From NCBI GenBank assembly GCA_033032865.1, contig JAWHQI010000716.1, positions 62,001 to 126,000 on the forward strand: a stretch of 64,000 bases of DNA, read 5' to 3'. The DNA is from Dactylorhiza incarnata (taxonomy: Eukaryota > Streptophyta > Magnoliopsida > Asparagales > Orchidaceae). The notes under the pieces are model-generated. The model saw nothing but the letters and a program-made list of their open reading frames with translations. It ran no database searches and was not told where the DNA came from. Shown here piece by piece: positions 1 through 10,293 of the stretch. Positions within the stretch are counted from its first letter, which is position 1; every line of letters starts with the position of its first letter. Made by a program: the position numbers and the translations under genes.

Positions 1-664
1 GGAAAATAGTGGATGAAGAATTTTTTAAGAAAGTAAAGAAGATAAAAGAGAAAACAATAAGGAAAGTACACGATTTTAGAATAACTTTTCACATTAACAT
101 GCTACCTGGAATTAGAACACTACATGAGTCAACAATTTACTTGTGAAACATAATTAAAAAGTTGGATTAGAAATTTTGAAATTAACTAAGGCTATATAAA
201 ATATTTTGGGAAAAACAAAACATAAAGCAAGGGGTACTATTGATTTTACCAAAATCTAATTTAGACTACTAAAACAAAAGAAAAGAAAAGAAAAGAAGAC
301 ATTCTCCCCCAAGCTTACGATAAACATTGTACTCAATGGAAAAGGAGAGTGAAGGAAGGGGTAACTAAGAAAAGAAACTAAAACTGAAAAATTGAAACAG
401 GCACTTCCCTAGATTTATGGGCTTGAAAGGATGTGTGATGCCTCTCCCCCTTATTGGCGCTTTGGATCTTCATGAAATATAATCTTGAATTTTTCTTGAA
501 ATCAGCAACGTTGAAGCAGATGATCGCCGAAGTTGAGAGTATCGGAGCCGCCCAGGGCCAAACAACAAATTTTAAAAACCGTGGGTTGCCTCCCAAGAGC
601 GCCCTCTGTTTAATGTCGTTTGAGCTCGACTAAAAGAATATAGTTCAAAAGTAAGTCCAAATTA
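1..664 (-). other. Element 1 region downstream of integrase, no gene seen
   Basis: No recognisable protein domain. On the minus strand it contains a polypurine stretch (GGGGGAG, complement of 304-310) followed by low-complexity TTTTC repeats. The motif TGCCTCCCAAGAGCGC near 587-602 recurs at 10035-10050 in element 2, close to a TATA-poor, gene-free tract, which ties the two elements together. Athila elements normally carry a long non-pol segment between integrase and the 3' LTR, and this appears to be the start of it. No env-like ORF was found here. Confidence 0.55.
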
Positions 665-1594
665 TTACAGTCCATACAAAAGAAGTTTTTCACTGTCCAT
701 GTCAACATTGTCACCAAAAAAATAAAGTTGTAGACGCTGCCCATTAACCTTGAAATCATCCTTATCTGAGTGTGATATCAAAACAGTTCCATACGGATAA
801 GCTTCCTTTACATTAAAAGGACCTGACCATCTAGATTTTAATTTCCCAGGAAATAAACGTAGACGAGAATTATAAAGCAATACTTGGTCGCCTGGTTTAA
901 ATGTTTTCGGGTGCCTTAAGTTTTTATCGTGAAAGAATTTCGTTCGTTCCTTATATAATTTATTATTTTCATACGCATTGGAGCGCCACTCATCGAGTTC
1001 GTTGAGTTGGAATTTTCGAAGATCGGCGATGGAGTGGGGATCAAAATTTAAAAATTTAAGGGCCCAGAAAGCACGATGTTCTAATTCGACCGGTAAATGG
1101 CATGATTTCCCATATACTAACTGATACGGTGTACAACCGATGACGGTCTTGTACGCTGTTCGGTAAGCCCATAAAGCATCATCTAATTTATATGACCAGT
1201 CTTTACGTGAGGTGGAAACAATCTTTTCTAAAAGACATTTGATTTTTCTATTTACTACCTCGACCTGGCCGTTAGTTTGGTGGTGGTATGCAGTTGAAAG
1301 CTTATGTGTAACGCCATACTTAAAAAGTGTTTTTGCAAGTTGTGCGTTACAAAAGTGCGAACCCCTATCGCTAACGATGGCCCTAGGAGTACCGAATCGA
1401 GAAAATAATTTTTTTAAGAAAATAATAACGACTCGGGAGTCATTGGTAGGAAGAGCTTGGGCCTCTGCCCATCGAGATACGTAATCTACCGCAACTAAGA
1501 TGTATTTATTCCCATGGATAGAAGGAAGAGGACCTACAAAAACAATTCCCCAAAGGTCAAAAACTTCGCACTCGAGGAAATAATTTTGCAACAT
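665..1594 (-). pseudogene. Element 1 integrase catalytic core and C-terminal domain (inactive)
   Basis: A 309-codon reading frame matching the retroviral-type integrase core, which would join retroelement cDNA to host DNA in the nucleus. The second catalytic Asp is in IVSDRGSHF (residue 76) and the Glu is in NGQVEVVNR (residue 112), giving the D-35-E spacing of the family. The first catalytic Asp, expected in the motif WGIDF, reads WGIVF here: Val at residue 18, codon at 1541-1543. The C-terminal part (from about residue 200) holds a [11 protein letters not shown] motif typical of gypsy integrases. No chromodomain follows, as expected for Athila. The start shown is only the first ORF start; the true protein continues upstream through a broken zinc-finger region. 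Confidence 0.88.
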
Positions 1595-1911
1595 TTCATT
1601 TTTATTAGAGATATTGCCGGACCGTTGCAGCTATCGCACCGACTTACAAAAGATTGGGCATCTTTAAAAAGGCTAGGCCAATAAAAGCCTGCACTTAGTA
1701 CTTTGTGAGTGGTCCGATTGGCTTGATAGTGCCCACCGGTCGGTCCTTCATGTAAGTGTTTTAAAATATTTTGTCCTTCTTCGAAAGAAACACATCTCCT
1801 TACTACTTGGTCGGCACAAACTCGAAACAGATATGGGTCCTCCCAAAAATAATTCTTCAGGCCAGAAAAGAATTTCTTCTTTTGCTGATAGGAGAATTCT
1901 TTTGGGAGGAC
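1595..1911 (-). pseudogene. Element 1 integrase N-terminal HHCC region, frame-broken
   Basis: This stretch joins the RNase H and integrase frames. In shifted frames it encodes recognisable pieces of the integrase zinc-binding region, including an HEGPTGGHYQANRT-like segment near 1725-1760 and a CDSCNG-like CxxC pair near 1615-1640. No single frame remains open, so the HHCC module cannot be translated as one piece. It is interpreted as decay of the pol polyprotein and not as a separate gene. Confidence 0.6.
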
Positions 1912-2391
1912 TCAAGCTACTAAGTAGTTGGCGAAGTTTGCAAACCATGGAGAAGGAGTAGTGTTGATTGAAAATAACTTCTCGTCGGGAAAATAATCAT
2001 TAAAAGTTTGTTCATTTAAATTTTCAATAAACGGGTTATCTAATCGTGAAAGATGGTCCGCGGCCAAATTTTCAGCTCCCTTTTTATCTCGGATTTCCAA
2101 GTCAAACTCCTGGAGGAGTAAGATCCAGCGAAGTAAGCGTGGTTTGGCATATGGTTTAGAAAGTAAATATTTGAGGGCCGAGTAGTCCGTAAAAACGATA
2201 ATTTTTGAAAGCGTAATATAAGATCGAAATTTGTCGAACGCAAAAATAACTGCTAATAATTCTTTCCCTGTTGTGGTATAGTTCTCTTGTGCGGATGTAA
2301 GCATTTTACTTGCGTAGAAAATTGGGTGGAAGTTTTTAGATATACGTTGTCCTAAAACGGCTCCCACCGCAAAGCTATTTGCATCGCACAT
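1912..2391 (-). pseudogene. Element 1 RNase H domain
   Basis: A 159-codon frame matching the gypsy-type RNase H that degrades the RNA strand during reverse transcription. It starts at the first catalytic Asp region ([15 protein letters not shown]), continues through the Glu-bearing [16 protein letters not shown] and the [11 protein letters not shown] segment, then [16 protein letters not shown] at the domain end. The frame differs from the upstream RT frame: the two overlap by 40 bases at 2352-2391, so a short indel around 2400 has broken the fusion. The reading frame is otherwise intact to 1912. Confidence 0.87.
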
Positions 2392-5300
2392 GATTTCGAA
2401 TGGAAGGTCCCAGCTGGAGCAATCATAATTGGCACATTTATTAACTTATTTTTGATTAATTGAAAAGCAGATAAGCAGGTATCATCAAAAATAAATGGAG
2501 TGTCTTTTTCTAAAAGATGAGTGAGGGGTTTGGTAATTTTCGAAAAATCTTTTATAAATCGCCGGTAAAAACCGGCATGTCCTAGAAAGCTTCTTATGGA
2601 CTTAACGTTGGTTTGCGGTGGCAGTTTTTCGATCACTTCTATTTTTGCTTCATCGACCTCAATTCCTCTTGCTGATATCTTATGACCTAAAACCAATCCC
2701 TCCTGCACCATGAAATGGCATTTTCCCCAGTTCAGGGCGAGATTGGTCTCCTCACATCGTTCTAACACTTTTTCTAAATTTTGTAAACAAAAATCGAAGG
2801 AATCACCAAACACGGAGAAGTCGTCCATAAAGACCTCCATAATACTTTCTACGTACTTGTCAAAAATGGCCAACATACACCGTTGAAATGTTGCCGTTGC
2901 ATTGCATAAGCCAAACAGCATTCTTCGATAGGCGAAGGTGCCGAAAGGACAAGTAAACGTCGTTTTCTCCTGGTCCTCGGGCGAGATGGGAATTTGGAAG
3001 TAGCCCGAGAGACCATCGAGGAAACAATAAAAGTTATGGCCGGATAATCGTTCTAAGATTTGATCGATGAATGGCAAGGGGAAATGGTCCTTGCGAGTGG
3101 CATCGTTCAATTTGCGATAATCAATACACATACGCCACCCAGTCACCGTCCGTGTTGGGATTAAGTCATTATTGTCGTTTAACACTACCGTGATCCCTCC
3201 CTTTTTAGGAACTACTTGGACGGGGCTCACCCATTTGCTATCTGAAATTGGATAGATAATTCCTGCGTCTAATAATTTCACGACCTCACCCTTTACTACT
3301 TCTTTCATGTTTGCGTTTAATCGGCGTTGAGGTTGAATAGAATTATGTGAATTATCTTCCATTAGAATTTTGTGCGTGCTGAAAGATGGACTTATACCCT
3401 TAATATAAGAAATCTGCCAAGCAATTGCTTGGCGGTGCTTTTGTAAAACTTTTAGCAATTTGGCATTTTCAGATTCACTTAGATGGGGCGACACTATTAC
3501 TGGTAACTTAGAGTCTTTTTCTAAAAACTCATATCTTAAATGATTGGGTCGTTCTTTAAGTTCTAATGTGGGAGGTTCCTCGTACCAAGATTTGAAAGAT
3601 TTTTCTTTTTCAAAAGTGATCTCTTCAAAATTTTTTGATTTATTTTGAAAATTTGAGGGGGTGGGAGCAATGGCCATTTCCATTTCATGTAATATTTCAG
3701 TTGAGGTGCTTGAAAAAGAAGAAGAATTTTCAGAAATACAAAAAGAAGGGTCTTCTCTTAACACATCTAAGAAAAAACACGAATCGTCATTTTCTAGGGT
3801 ATTTTTCATAGAGGGTGTTATGGAGAAGGTCACTTCATCATCTCCAACTCGGAGGAACAACTTACCATTACTCACATCGATGATAGCACGGGAGGTGGCA
3901 AGGAAGGGGCGGCCAAGGATTAGGGGAACCTCGACATCCTCTTCAATGTCCAAAATGATAAAATCCACCAAGAAGATGAATTTGTCTACCTTTACGAGCA
4001 CGTCCTCCACAATTCCCAGCGGATATTTTATCGCCCAATCTGCTAGTTGTATACTCATACATGTGGGGCTAAGGGTGCCCACTCCTAACTTCTTAAACAA
4101 GGAGAATGACATTAAATTGATGCTCGCACCTAAGTCGGCCAACACGTTCTTTACAAATAAATCACCAAAGAGGCATGGGATAGAAAAACTACCCGGATCG
4201 TTAGCCTTTTTCGGTAATTTATTTGTTAGGACGGCGGAACACTCAGCGTTTAAAGTTACGTGCGATAGATTTTCTAGCTTTTTCTTATTAGTTAGAAGAT
4301 CCTTCAAGTACTTAGCGTACTTGGGCATTTGTGAAATCGCTTCATGGAAGGGCAAATTGATGTGTATTTGCTTAAACATTTCCAGGAAGCGATGATATTG
4401 ATCATCTAATTTTTCTTTGTTGAGTTGAGAAGGATAAGGCAGGGCGGGGTTGTTTTTGAAAACAAGAGGTGGAGTGATAAAATCTGTTTGAGTGAGTGCT
4501 GTTTTTAAAATAGGGGCGGATCTTGCCTCGGGCTCTTCGCTAACCGGACCAGATATTTGCTTCCCACTCCGAAGAGTTACAGCTTTCACTTGCTCTCTCG
4601 GGTTGCGCTCGGTGTTAGCGGGAAGATTCCCGGGCGGTCGCTCAGATATTATTTTGGCGAGCTGCCCTATTTGGTTTTCTAGATTATTAACGGATCCGGC
4701 TAAGTTCCGGACAATGGCTTCATTCGTACTTATATATTTTGAAAACATCTCCTCCAAAGATGGAGGTTTTTGAAAGTTAACAGGGGGTGGAGGTGGTGTA
4801 AATTCATTTTGTAGAGGCGGGCGAGTTGTGTTTGCAGGATTACTCCAAGAAAAGTTCGGGTGATTACGCAGCGCAGGATTATAATTATTCGGTAATTGAA
4901 AACCAGGTGCATGAAAATTAGAAGCAGCAGAATAATTATTATAAGCATTTCTATTGCCTATGTAATCAGCTTGTTTGGAGGTGGCTTTTGCGAATTCCCA
5001 AACCTGAGGTGCGGAAGGATCATTCATTTCCGATATCTTTTTGCTAAGCATTTCCACTTGTAGTGCCAGCTGGGAGACGTTATCCACTTCGTACATACCT
5101 GCAGGTTTGTTTGGGCGGGATCTTGGCACATTCCACTGATAGGTGTTCATGGCCATATCCTCAAATAGCTCAAGAGCGGCTTCCGGGGTTTTGTTATTTA
5201 AGGTACCACCGGAAGCGGCGTCTATCATTTGCTTAGTATGTTGATTTAGCCCGTTATAAAACGTATGCACTTGTAACCATACAGGCAGAGCGTGATGAGG

Positions 5301-5483
5301 GCAACGTCTTAAGAATTCTTTATACCTTTCCCAGGTATCATATAGCGTTTCAGAATCTATTTGGCAAAAAGAAGAAATATCATATCTAAGCTTAGCATTT
5401 TTCGCAGGTGGAAAATACTTAGTTAGAAATTTTTCAGTTAACTGGGCCCAAGTGGTGATAGAACCTCTAGGTAGAGTCGTCAA
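2352..5483 (-). pseudogene. Element 1 gag (C-terminal part), protease and reverse transcriptase in one open frame
   Basis: A long 1043-codon frame covering most of the polyprotein. Residues ~1-130 are the retrotransposon gag core (WERYKEFLRRCPHHALP, FYNGLN). A proline- and asparagine-rich linker follows, with no CCHC knuckle. The aspartic protease motif DLGAS is at about residue 450 (near 4135). RT begins around residue 690; the first palm motif CIDYRKLND is near 783 and the catalytic FMDD near 884 (about 2830), followed by the thumb (FLGHAGFYRRFI). The frame opens just after an in-frame TAG at 5487-5489, and its first codon is TTG, so it is not a genuine translation start. The end is a frameshift into RNase H. 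The polymerase motif itself looks intact. Confidence 0.9.
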
Positions 5484-5939
5484 CCACTACTTAGCCTTTG
5501 TTCTTAAAGAAAATGGGAAGAGTCTTAGCCTAATTGCATCATCCGTAACACCATTTATTTTGAAGGTGTCACAGATTTCAAGGAAGCTAGCAATATGTGC
5601 GTTCGGATCTTCATCTTGTAATCCGTCGAACTGCACCTATTGCTGCACCATGTGAATTATGCTGGGCTTTAGTTCCAAATTATTATTAGCTACGGCAGGG
5701 CGGATTATACTAGTTTCCGTCCCTTCCAGGTTAGGCCTTGCCTAATGGGACATAGTCCATTCAGGGGCCGCAACCATGTTGGGGACTTCATTTTGGTTAG
5801 GTTCGCCCATATTAACAACCGACTCCGAATCCTCAGCCAGTTCTTGGAATGTAGGATCTTGAACTTGCGATTTTCTCCGAAGAGTACGCTCAAGTTCTTG
5901 GTCCAAGTCTACAAGTTCTGAAGGATTTGTGCGGGTCAT
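5484..5939 (-). pseudogene. Element 1 gag N-terminus, interrupted by three in-frame stops
   Basis: The likely original gag start is the ATG at 5939 (MTRTNPSELVDL), 143 bases downstream of the PBS. It is in the same frame as the 5483 ORF. Three TAG codons break it, at 5742-5744, 5637-5639 and 5487-5489. The last replaces what is probably Trp (context AK-stop-WLTTLP). Between the stops the frame encodes recognisable gag sequence (NAHIASFLEICDTF, DAIRLRLFPFSL). Gag would form the virus-like particle in the cytoplasm. TAG at a Trp codon is a G-to-A change on the coding strand, compatible with deamination of methylated cytosine. Confidence 0.85.
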
Positions 5940-6082
5940 AAACTAGAAAGAGAGAAGGGAAATTGAGAAATTCGAAAAAGAAAAGGTCTTTTTTTTGAAT
6001 TAATTTTTTTGAAGAAAGAGGAGAGAAAAGGATGTGATAAAAGTAATATATTCGTTCTTTCAAAATATCAACAAAAAGCGAG

Positions 6083-6100
6083 TCCCCGACAACGACGCCA
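6083..6100 (-). promoter_or_regulatory. Element 1 primer-binding site, tRNA-Asp
   Basis: The plus-strand 18-mer TCCCCGACAACGACGCCA matches the 3' end of plant tRNA-Asp(GTC), as I recall it, at 16 of 18 positions. Both differences are G-to-A on this strand (C-to-T on the element strand). It lies between the LTR inner end (6110) and gag, as a PBS should. The same site, more diverged, occurs at 11777-11796. Confidence 0.85.
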
Positions 6101-6109
6101 AAAACTTGG

Positions 6110-7797
6110 TGATTAAAATTCCGCTTGCACGAAATAAAATCCGAACTAGCAATCCGAGAAGGCAAGTATACCTATCGAACTGTAGTATAGGAACACAAGT
6201 GTCGCATTAAAATCCGGGAACCGTTGATTACTTATACTCAAACGAATTACTACTATTTTATCTTAATAATTTTTTTGGAAGGTTTTGTTTGCTAAGTTGA
6301 AATAAAAGCTGGATAAAAGTACGACTAAACGATGATTAAGAAGTAGCACTCGATCTTGACTTACTTTGGCTTAAGTTGATCAAAATTCAAAAGCAAACTT
6401 AAAACTTAATAAAGTAAGGGCAGCTTGACCGTGGGGGTTCCTATAGTTTGAACATGCTTCTCTCGAAGATATGCCCAACTGAGTTTAGGAAAATCCGACC
6501 GAACTCTCGTCCCCTATTCGAATACCTAAAACTCGCTTTAAGTGGTGAACCCCGCTATTGGATTTGACTCCAATCCAGGAGATTTACATCATCTCTCTCG
6601 AGAAATGCGTGCAACTCTCTTTACTCTTAAGTGCTCACTTCAGACTATCGGCCTCTCGGCTAGCCAAGAATGAAAGCAAAGGTGGGGACTATATATCGAT
6701 ATTATATCTCCACTAAATTTTGATTAAGCGTAAATCTAAGGCCCAAGACTTTAGAAAGTAAAAGAGAGCTAAAGGATCATAACTTAATCAACTCATCCTC
6801 AGATCATCAAGATCGAGTACTATGAGGATTTAGTTACTCATGGTGGAGGGGTAGGAGAGAGAAATGTGGAAGATATTAAGAGAACAAAAACATACGATTT
6901 TTATTAAAAGAGAGTTCGACTGAGGATATATTTGCATGGAAACCCTACTAAGCATTAGCAATACACTATGAAAGGAAATTACAAAGGCATTACAACATTC
7001 ATATGAAAACTAGAAAGAGAAGTGCATTGAAATAAGAGAGAGAGAGAGAATACAAAAATAACATGAAAATCACTGAAAATAAAGTAGTAGCACCCTTTCT
7101 CTCTCCAAAAACTGATTGGTGAAAGCTTGGAGACCTTCCCAATTTATAGAAAATTTTCTGCCTCGGTCACGCCCCCTAGTCACGCCCATGTACTTGGGGC
7201 GTGACCTGTTAATCAATTCTGTGGCTTGGGTCAGGTCCGGCACATGATTCTGGCGTGATTTGATGGGTCACGCCCCCAGGTCACGCCCGTGACTTGGGGG
7301 CATGGCTAATTCGGTGGTCAGCTGGTCATGGGCGCTGGCACGCGATCATGGGCGCTGACGGCTGGCTGACGTGGAAGTCACGGGTGGAAGTCACGGGCCT
7401 GACTAGAGGCACGCCCGTGTAACAGAGGCGTGTCCTCCATTTTTTTGCGGCTGGGCGAATCTGATTGCACGGTGAGCTGGTCACGGGCTGGTCACGGGCG
7501 TGACTTGTGTGTCACGCCCGTGTACTTTGGGCGTGTCTGACCAAAACTTCTAAATTATGACAGCAGCAATTTACACGCCCTAGGTCACGGGTGTGATCCC
7601 CAGGTCACGGACGTGACCTAGGGCGTGACCTAGGAAAATCTGCATTTTTGACCTAAAAATTCAGAAAACTTAAGTTAGCACTAAAAATAGGAAAATGACC
7701 AAAAATTGCATTTAGAGAAACAATAATAAGCAAAAATTAAGAGTAGATAACCTAAAAATAACCTAATTAAACTAACTAGATTTAGCACTATCAATCA
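6110..7797 (-). repeat. Element 1 5' LTR
   Basis: The inner edge is set by the PBS and the ATCA/TGAT terminal symmetry. The outer edge is at 7793 or 7797 (TATCA or ATCA on the plus strand). About 1.69 kb. The middle (7160-7640) is an array of GGTCACG/CGTGACC inverted repeats also found in element 2's LTR. The inner 100 bases resemble the inner end of element 2's LTR (GTAGTATAGG near 6181 and 11854). No second copy is in the window, so age cannot be estimated here. Confidence 0.75.
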
Positions 7798-8667
7798 TAA
7801 GAACTACTAAAACATGAAAATAAAACATGAAAAGAAGAGTCTAAGTCCTAAAAATTTGCTCCAAAATTCCTCCTTAAACATCTGCTGGAACTGGCTTTTT
7901 ATAGCTGCAAAATTGAGGTTACACGCCCTCGGTCACGCCCGTGACCAAGGGAGTCTAAGGCGCGCGATCTTCTCGGTGTGGAAAGGACGCCGTCTGGCTT
8001 TAATGTAGGAGAAATTTGCGCATCATGCCCTAAGTCACGCCCGTGACCTAGGGCGTGTAACCTTAAAATCTAGCTTCTGGCGGAAATCTTTGGCGGGAAG
8101 GAGCGCTGTTGAACATTCGTCGATCTCAGCCATTTCGTCGATCTCAACATTTTTGTCGAACGCAGTAGCCATTTCGTCGATCTCAGCGTGTTCGTCGAAC
8201 GCAACATTTTTGTCAAACGCAGCAGCCATTTCGTCTAACGCAGCAGCGATTTCGTCGATCTCAGCGTTTTCATCGAACGCAGCATTTTCGTCGAATGCAG
8301 CAGCCAGGCGCAGTTCGTCGATCTCAGCGGTTCGTGGCCGTGACTTGGATGTCACGCCCTTGGTCACGCCCTTGACCTGGGGCGTGTACTTGGCGAATCT
8401 TCACGGAATGGGTCCGAAGTGGTGGCAGCAGGTCTAGAACACATCTTAGGCTGTCACGCCCTTGCTCACGCCCATGGCCTTGGGCGTGTACTTGACATTT
8501 TTGCTCAAAGTGCCCAGAAAAGTGTTTCAAAACACAGAAAAGGCTTAAGTTAGTTTATAAAATTAGAAGGGAACATATTAAATAAGAAAATACATATAAA
8601 TTATATAAATTCATACTAAAACTACATTAAAATTATATTAAAAGATGAGTACAAAAAGTACTCATCA
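7796..8667 (-). repeat. Element 2 3' LTR, truncated by element 1
   Basis: Matches 12099-12968 along its length. It contains the GGTCACG inverted-repeat array (7920-8500) and a TCGTCGAACGCAG/TCGTCGATCTCAG array (8110-8330). The outer end is a 9-bp inverted repeat GATGAGTAC/GTACTCATC around AAAAA. The missing inner third should lie beyond element 1, outside the window. Confidence 0.85.
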
Positions 8668-8690
8668 AACACCCCCATACTTGAGCTTTT
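8668..8690 (-). promoter_or_regulatory. Element 2 polypurine tract
   Basis: On the minus strand GTATGGGGGTGTT directly precedes the LTR start TGATGAGTAC, the position and composition expected for the plus-strand DNA primer site. It fixes 8667 as the LTR outer edge. Confidence 0.8.
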
Positions 8691-9069
8691 GCTATTCCAG
8701 AGCAAAAGAGTGAGGAAAGAATTACAAGACATCGATATTATTTCTAATTGACTAAATTTTTTATTAAACCAAGAATAAGTCAAAAGCAAATTTTAGGAAT
8801 TCAAGAATTAAGTCATAAATTATGTTGATAATTTAAAAAGAGAAATTTGTTTAGCTGACTACTTCTCAAGATAACTATTTAGCAATCGAAATTATAGAAA
8901 TTTTCAAACAAAATTAGATTGAAATTATAGACACTCTAACATAGAAGAAACTTAAGGAAAAGACACCTACCAAAATATTGCTCTCTTAATAATTTAGTTT
9001 AGGACTAGAAACAATAAAATTCGCTAGGGATGGGTTTGGACGAAATGGCAAAATGAAGAGTTCTTCAAT

Positions 9070-9330
9070 AGAGGTGATGAATTTTATCCTCTCACCTCAT
9101 TTGAATAGGAATTTGTATATGTTTAGGAAAATAATGAATTTTATCCTCTTATTTTCCATGCCATATAATCTTTTAAAAATTCTCTTCAATTAAAAACCCA
9201 AAATGTATATGTTTAGATGTAATGAATTTTATCCTCTTACATCATGACATATAATCTTTTAAATGATTTTGGGTGCATATGTTTAGGAAATAATGAATTT
9301 TATCCTCTTATTCCCATGACATATGATCTT
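9070..9330. repeat. Degenerate tandem repeat with TAATGAATTTTATCCTCTTA core
   Basis: The block AATGAATTTTATCCTCT occurs about four times (near 9077, 9133, 9218 and 9291), each followed by a CATGCCATATAATCTTTT-like block. Period is irregular, roughly 60-85 bases. No coding potential. Confidence 0.7.
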
Positions 9331-9750
9331 TTTTCTACTTTTTTTTATTTGCCAACAAAGGGTAAGGGTAACAAAATACTTCTAGTTTATAAATTAAGCT
9401 ATTTTGAGAGCAAATTTTTGGTGGAATGAAATTTCCTAAGATCTTAAAGTTAAAAGAGAATATAATAGGAATCTAGAGGTGTTTAGCCAATTTACCACAA
9501 AGTGAAGCTATTTAAAATTAAAAGGAAAAGTAGTGTTAAATAGATTCTCTAATCAAATTAAAAACATAAAATGTTTCTTAAAACTAAATTTCTTCAAATT
9601 TAAATTTAACAAATTCTGATAAAACCAAAAATTAGCTAAATTAAAAATGTAAGAATACTTATAATCAAACCTCAAACTAAATTTCTAGAACAATAAAAAC
9701 AACAAGGCTAGGCATATTTATTATTATTTTTTTAATATAATATTTCTTGG

Positions 9751-9842
9751 AGTTCCCGAGGGCTACCCGGTGAAGGGTTCGCAAGGTACTAGGAGCTGTG
9801 ATGGGAGTTCAAGCCCAAAGCGCCCTTTCCAAGAATTTAGAT
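9751..9842 (-). repeat. SINE-like dispersed module, copy 1
   Basis: About 90 bases. On the minus strand it reads GGGCTTGAACTCCCATCACA, then CCTTGCGAACCCTTCACCGG, then a CCTCGGGAA block. Similar modules occur at 11583-11672 and 46715-46800. GGGCTTGAACTCCC resembles a polymerase III B box, so a SINE fragment is possible. No A box or poly(A) tail was confirmed. Confidence 0.55.
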
Positions 9843-9919
9843 TTTTATAATTTAAATTTTTTTATATATATTTTTTTTCAAATAAAAATACTATGAACGC
9901 ATACTATGAACGCAAAGCT

Positions 9920-9962
9920 ACACCCCCATACTTAAAATTAAACATTGTCCCCAATGTTTAAA
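9920..9962 (-). promoter_or_regulatory. Second purine tract with adjacent 10-bp hairpin in element 2
   Basis: CACCCCCATACTT (9921-9933), resembling the terminal PPT, is followed by perfect arms TTAAACATTG (9938-9947) and CAATGTTTAA (9952-9961) around TCCC. Element 1 has a weaker version (CATTG TACT CAATG) next to its own CCCCCAAGCTT near 306-343, suggesting the arrangement is conserved. Confidence 0.6.
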
Positions 9963-10293
9963 ACTAAGTATGAAGAACACTTGAAAGAAAAGAAACTTTG
10001 AGAAAAATACATAAAATTAAAGATAAGCAAGGGGTGCCTCCCAAGAGCGCTTTCTTTTTCCCGTCTTTAAGCTAGACGGTTAGTGTTAGGAAAAAGGAAA
10101 ATAAAAAGAGAAGTGGACAGGCAACTCCCCTAATTCACGCGTAGGTGAATGTGTCGGCGTCAGTCGCACGGCTACTCCTCCGCTTAACATGTGATTCTTC
10201 ATTTGTTTTTGATCTTAAATTTCAAATCCAAATCACCTATACATACCTGAGGTGATTTGAATTTATACCGATGAGCGGCATATGGATCGTCAA

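Larger units (their letters stand above)
1..7797 (-). mobile_element. Element 1: Athila-type Ty3/gypsy retrotransposon, 3' end outside the window
   Basis: Read on the minus strand, the order is LTR (7797-6110), PBS (6100-6083), gag, protease, reverse transcriptase, RNase H, integrase and a 3' untranslated zone running off the left edge. The Athila assignment rests on the FMDD polymerase motif, the DLGAS protease motif, a gag without a CCHC knuckle and a tRNA-Asp PBS. Stops, a frameshift and a lost integrase catalytic residue make it non-functional. Its 5' LTR abuts sequence (CATAAGAACTAC at 7796) that is found uninterrupted at 12099 in the LTR of element 2, so element 1 is inferred to have inserted into that LTR. 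The 3' LTR and second target-site copy lie outside the window. Confidence 0.88.
8691..10293 (-). other. Element 2 non-coding interior
   Basis: AT-rich, with no gene. It holds a degenerate tandem repeat (9070-9330), a SINE-like module (9751-9842), a second purine tract with a hairpin (9920-9962) and the TGCCTCCCAAGAGCGC motif (10035-10050). The remainder shows nothing I can interpret. Confidence 0.6.

Noticed and set aside
1..664. env-like ORF of element 1
   Set aside because: No ORF above 72 codons and no signal or membrane segment in this stretch.
3661..4395. 244-codon plus-strand ORF
   Set aside because: Antisense shadow of the element 1 protease region; no domain.
8035..8437. Repetitive proteins on both strands (FDENAEIDE and SSNAAAISS)
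   Set aside because: Produced by the TCGTCGAACGCAG array in the LTR; open in several frames at once.
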